Shown here piece after piece: positions 63,401 to 64,000 of a DNA stretch of 64,000 nucleotides. Each line of letters starts with the position of its first letter. Positions within the stretch are counted from its first letter, which is position 1. A program made the translations under genes and the position numbers. The stretch spans positions 42,938-106,937 of the forward strand of contig CAIVPR010000074.1 of the NCBI GenBank assembly GCA_903907865.1, read 5' to 3'. Source of the stretch: an uncultured Acidobacteriia bacterium. Its GTDB lineage: Bacteria > Acidobacteriota > Terriglobia > Bryobacterales > Bryobacteraceae. The notes beneath the pieces were generated by a model, which saw nothing but the letters and a program-made list of their open reading frames with translations, did no database searches and was not told where the DNA came from.

Positions 63401-63710
63401 CGGTCTGCCACCGGTTCGCGTCACCACCGATCCCGGAACTTTCGATTTCTCGTCCGATAACTTCCAGTTGTTCTCACCGGGCGGTGAAGCATTCGAATCC
63501 TTCCGCGTTCCACTGCCCGAAACAGTCCCCGATGGGCATGGGGTGGCATGGCTCGCCACCTCGCCGTCCGAGCAAACCGTGCTTATAATGACAAAGTTCG
63601 GCCCCAGGACGGTCAATTCTTCCGACGAACTCTTCGAAGCGCTGGAAATGGTCGGGGAGCCCTGCGCCCCACCCGAGATGCCAGGCCTCGCCCTATCCCT
63701 CATTGCATGA
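60447..63710 (+). CDS. PLD-SNF2 helicase of an Hma-type system
   Basis: 1087 residues from ATG 60447; TTG 60429 would add six residues. N-terminal phospholipase D-like domain ~1-230 with MTGYFSADALALASRGI and YHEKVGIL (HxK about 143). Helicase core: ILIADEVGLGKTISAGLIL (Walker A ~308), LVILDEAHHARR (DEAH ~420), LLLLTATPMQVHPVE, and C-terminal VRLLVCTDAAGEGLNLQ and EQRIGRIDRLGQ (~840), SNF2/RapA type. A C-terminal ~200-residue region of unknown fold follows. It probably translocates on or remodels foreign DNA with the ATPase. Last gene of the cluster. Confidence 0.9.
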   Translation: MPFLTEHNWRTSYRHEDGDLIALFYNPALSCAVQYDRMTGYFSADALALASRGISALVANDGRMRLIVGCTLQQPEQDAIGEGYDWRTRIENHLLAVDLTPPDEEARRGLEMLAWMVAQGHLDVKVAVPVDPSGLPVHAPGLYHEKVGILTDSQGDRLSFSGSINETAGGWVNNRESFHVHCGWFGGRELSHVDDEVDSFAKLWEGRTHWVKVFDFPEAARNRLLEFLPSEDRFVTPPTRSAQSQLESRKLLPSEIRRIVWTFIGEASRLAHGLRVGEMTSAVTPWRHQVRTYTRFLTEWPSRILIADEVGLGKTISAGLILRQALLSGVAKRVLILTPKSVQLQWQGELYEKFNLNVPIYDGASLVWKSTHGSQGPLEQPVSRSGWQSQKVVLVSSFLVRRAERQREILDAPDWDLVILDEAHHARRRGAGSTQDKGPNALLGLMRGLKAKCASLLLLTATPMQVHPVELWDLMDLLGLPDLWHSNDETFSRYFQLAGGNPSNEELEYLAQLFRSTEAHFGALSETELEQVLPDVSRLRRKKVSESLRHATDIPRRTLDSEARRSALRLLQAASPLRHRMIRNTRELLRRYNLPVPQRDPREIVVEMSVQESALYSAVEDFIGDIYRAATPDKRSAVGFVMTVYRRRLASSFKALERTLVGRLTRAGGFTAEDASADELTEAMSTEEDVLARVNEAVSAETANERDRINDLLRRIAQLGTDSKARRLKSELESCLADGFDSIILFTQYADTMEYLRDYLADQLPDLPVASYSGSGGAWRERSGHWFTCSKEEIKRRLRDKQVRLLVCTDAAGEGLNLQFAGVVVNYDLPWNPMKVEQRIGRIDRLGQPRPVIRILSFAYKDTVEQDVFFTVGNRINLFQGIVGRLQPILSLLPRRFEEMALLDSDGRDAARKRFLADLEHQVREADTAGLDIDRTAGTSLELPPLPEAALTLHGLDRAIRFTPANPPEADVLPLDPGSYAIQRPGLPPVRVTTDPGTFDFSSDNFQLFSPGGEAFESFRVPLPETVPDGHGVAWLATSPSEQTVLIMTKFGPRTVNSSDELFEALEMVGEPCAPPEMPGLALSLIA

Positions 63711-63889
63711 GGCCGGACGCCGTATCCGGGCAAAATTCCTCCACCCCCCAACCCGGTCACAGACCAAAAAAATAAAAATCGTCCACCCCTAACCCCAACA
63801 AACCAAACCCCAAACCACCCCTCCCGCGACGTCCATCCCACGCTACAAAGTTCGTTTTTCACCCCCTCCCGCACTACAATCACGCCGAG
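63711..63889. other. C/A-rich spacer with a possible promoter
   Basis: No gene. The plus strand is strongly C- and A-rich (for example CCAAAAAAATAAAAATC and repeated CCCCAAACC), unlike the rest of the window. TACAAT at 63875-63880, nine bases before the next ATG, is a candidate -10. Confidence 0.4.
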
Positions 63890-64000
63890 ATGGAAAACAC
63901 GACCCAAACCCAAACCACCACCCCGAAAGCCCCCCGCTCCGCCGCCCAGATCGCCGCCTCCCGAGCCAACGGAGCCAAATCCCGCGGCCCCGTCACCCCC
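63890..64000 (+). CDS. N-terminal fragment of an uncharacterised SRGPVTP-type protein
   Basis: ATG 63890 to the window end, 37 codons: a Thr/Gln-rich start (ENTTQTQTTTPKAP) then QIAASRANGAKSRGPVTP. The ANGxxSRGPxTPEGKxxxxxNAxxHGL motif opens a widespread family of uncharacterised proteins in Acidobacteriota and Planctomycetes; only its first half is in the window. Low-complexity start, no signal peptide. Confidence 0.55.
   Translation, partial: MENTTQTQTTTPKAPRSAAQIAASRANGAKSRGPVTP

Overview
The window is GC-rich chromosomal DNA, most likely from an Acidobacteriota bacterium of the Bryobacterales/Solibacter type. Pointers are the acidobacterial VWFA-related protein (48885-50954, minus), an Oar-like TonB receptor with a CarboxypepD_reg-type N-terminus, the DUF1501/DUF1549-DUF1553 pair, Ser/Thr kinase-TPR receptors, a tricorn-type protease and several DUF433/DUF5615 toxin-antitoxin modules. 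This assignment is inference from gene content; there is no rRNA in the window, and the only RNA gene seen is one tRNA-Phe.

Layout: 0-4 kb holds lipoate synthase and lipoprotein N-acyltransferase (lipA-lnt), a secreted thioredoxin-like protein and an aquaglyceroporin. 4-9.4 kb is a signalling block: a Ser/Thr kinase with TPR repeats, a LytS-type histidine kinase and a LytTR response regulator. The first two would be one continuous reading frame were it not for a perfect 14-bp tandem duplication. 9.5-18.3 kb has the TonB receptor, a two-gene ATPase + TOPRIM cassette that looks like an abortive-infection system, and a DUF1501/DUF1549-DUF1553 operon. 18.4-23 kb has a DUF5615/DUF433 toxin-antitoxin pair, an ECF sigma factor, a VOC-AHSA1 fusion and class I fumarase.

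23.03-26.22 kb is a small island inserted at tRNA-Phe. It is bounded by a 19-bp direct repeat of the tRNA 3' end, has lower GC, and carries an Mrr-like nuclease, a deoxyribosyltransferase/TIR-like protein with a probable winged-helix C-terminus, and gene fragments including a truncated serine recombinase. 26-33.5 kb holds secreted hydrolases (S1/P1 nuclease, metallopeptidase, sulfatase), two PepSY membrane proteins, a SIS isomerase and a decayed toxin-antitoxin pair. 33.5-38.9 kb is a surface-polysaccharide operon of an asparagine synthase-like amidotransferase and three GT4 glycosyltransferases joined by 4- to 8-base overlaps. 39-51 kb holds a Rpn-like nuclease, S9, M23 and tricorn peptidases, VapBC, an antitoxin relic, an SDR and the VWFA protein.

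51.2-63.7 kb is a large defence cluster: DUF499 ATPase, an unrecognised small gene, DUF1156 DNA methyltransferase and PLD-SNF2 helicase. This matches the Hma (helicase-methylase-ATPase) type, with a complete DarT-DarG DNA ADP-ribosylation module embedded between methylase and helicase. Three spacers in this cluster carry arrays of short hairpins that share one consensus and show compensatory base changes. Two of the arrays flank darTG exactly.

Across the window, nine genes have a -10-like hexamer ending 6-7 nt before the start codon and no visible Shine-Dalgarno sequence, which suggests frequent leaderless transcription. Toxin-antitoxin turnover is also visible: two intact modules, one with a truncated toxin and one antitoxin relic. 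The window ends inside a gene whose start resembles proteins containing a SRGPVTP motif.
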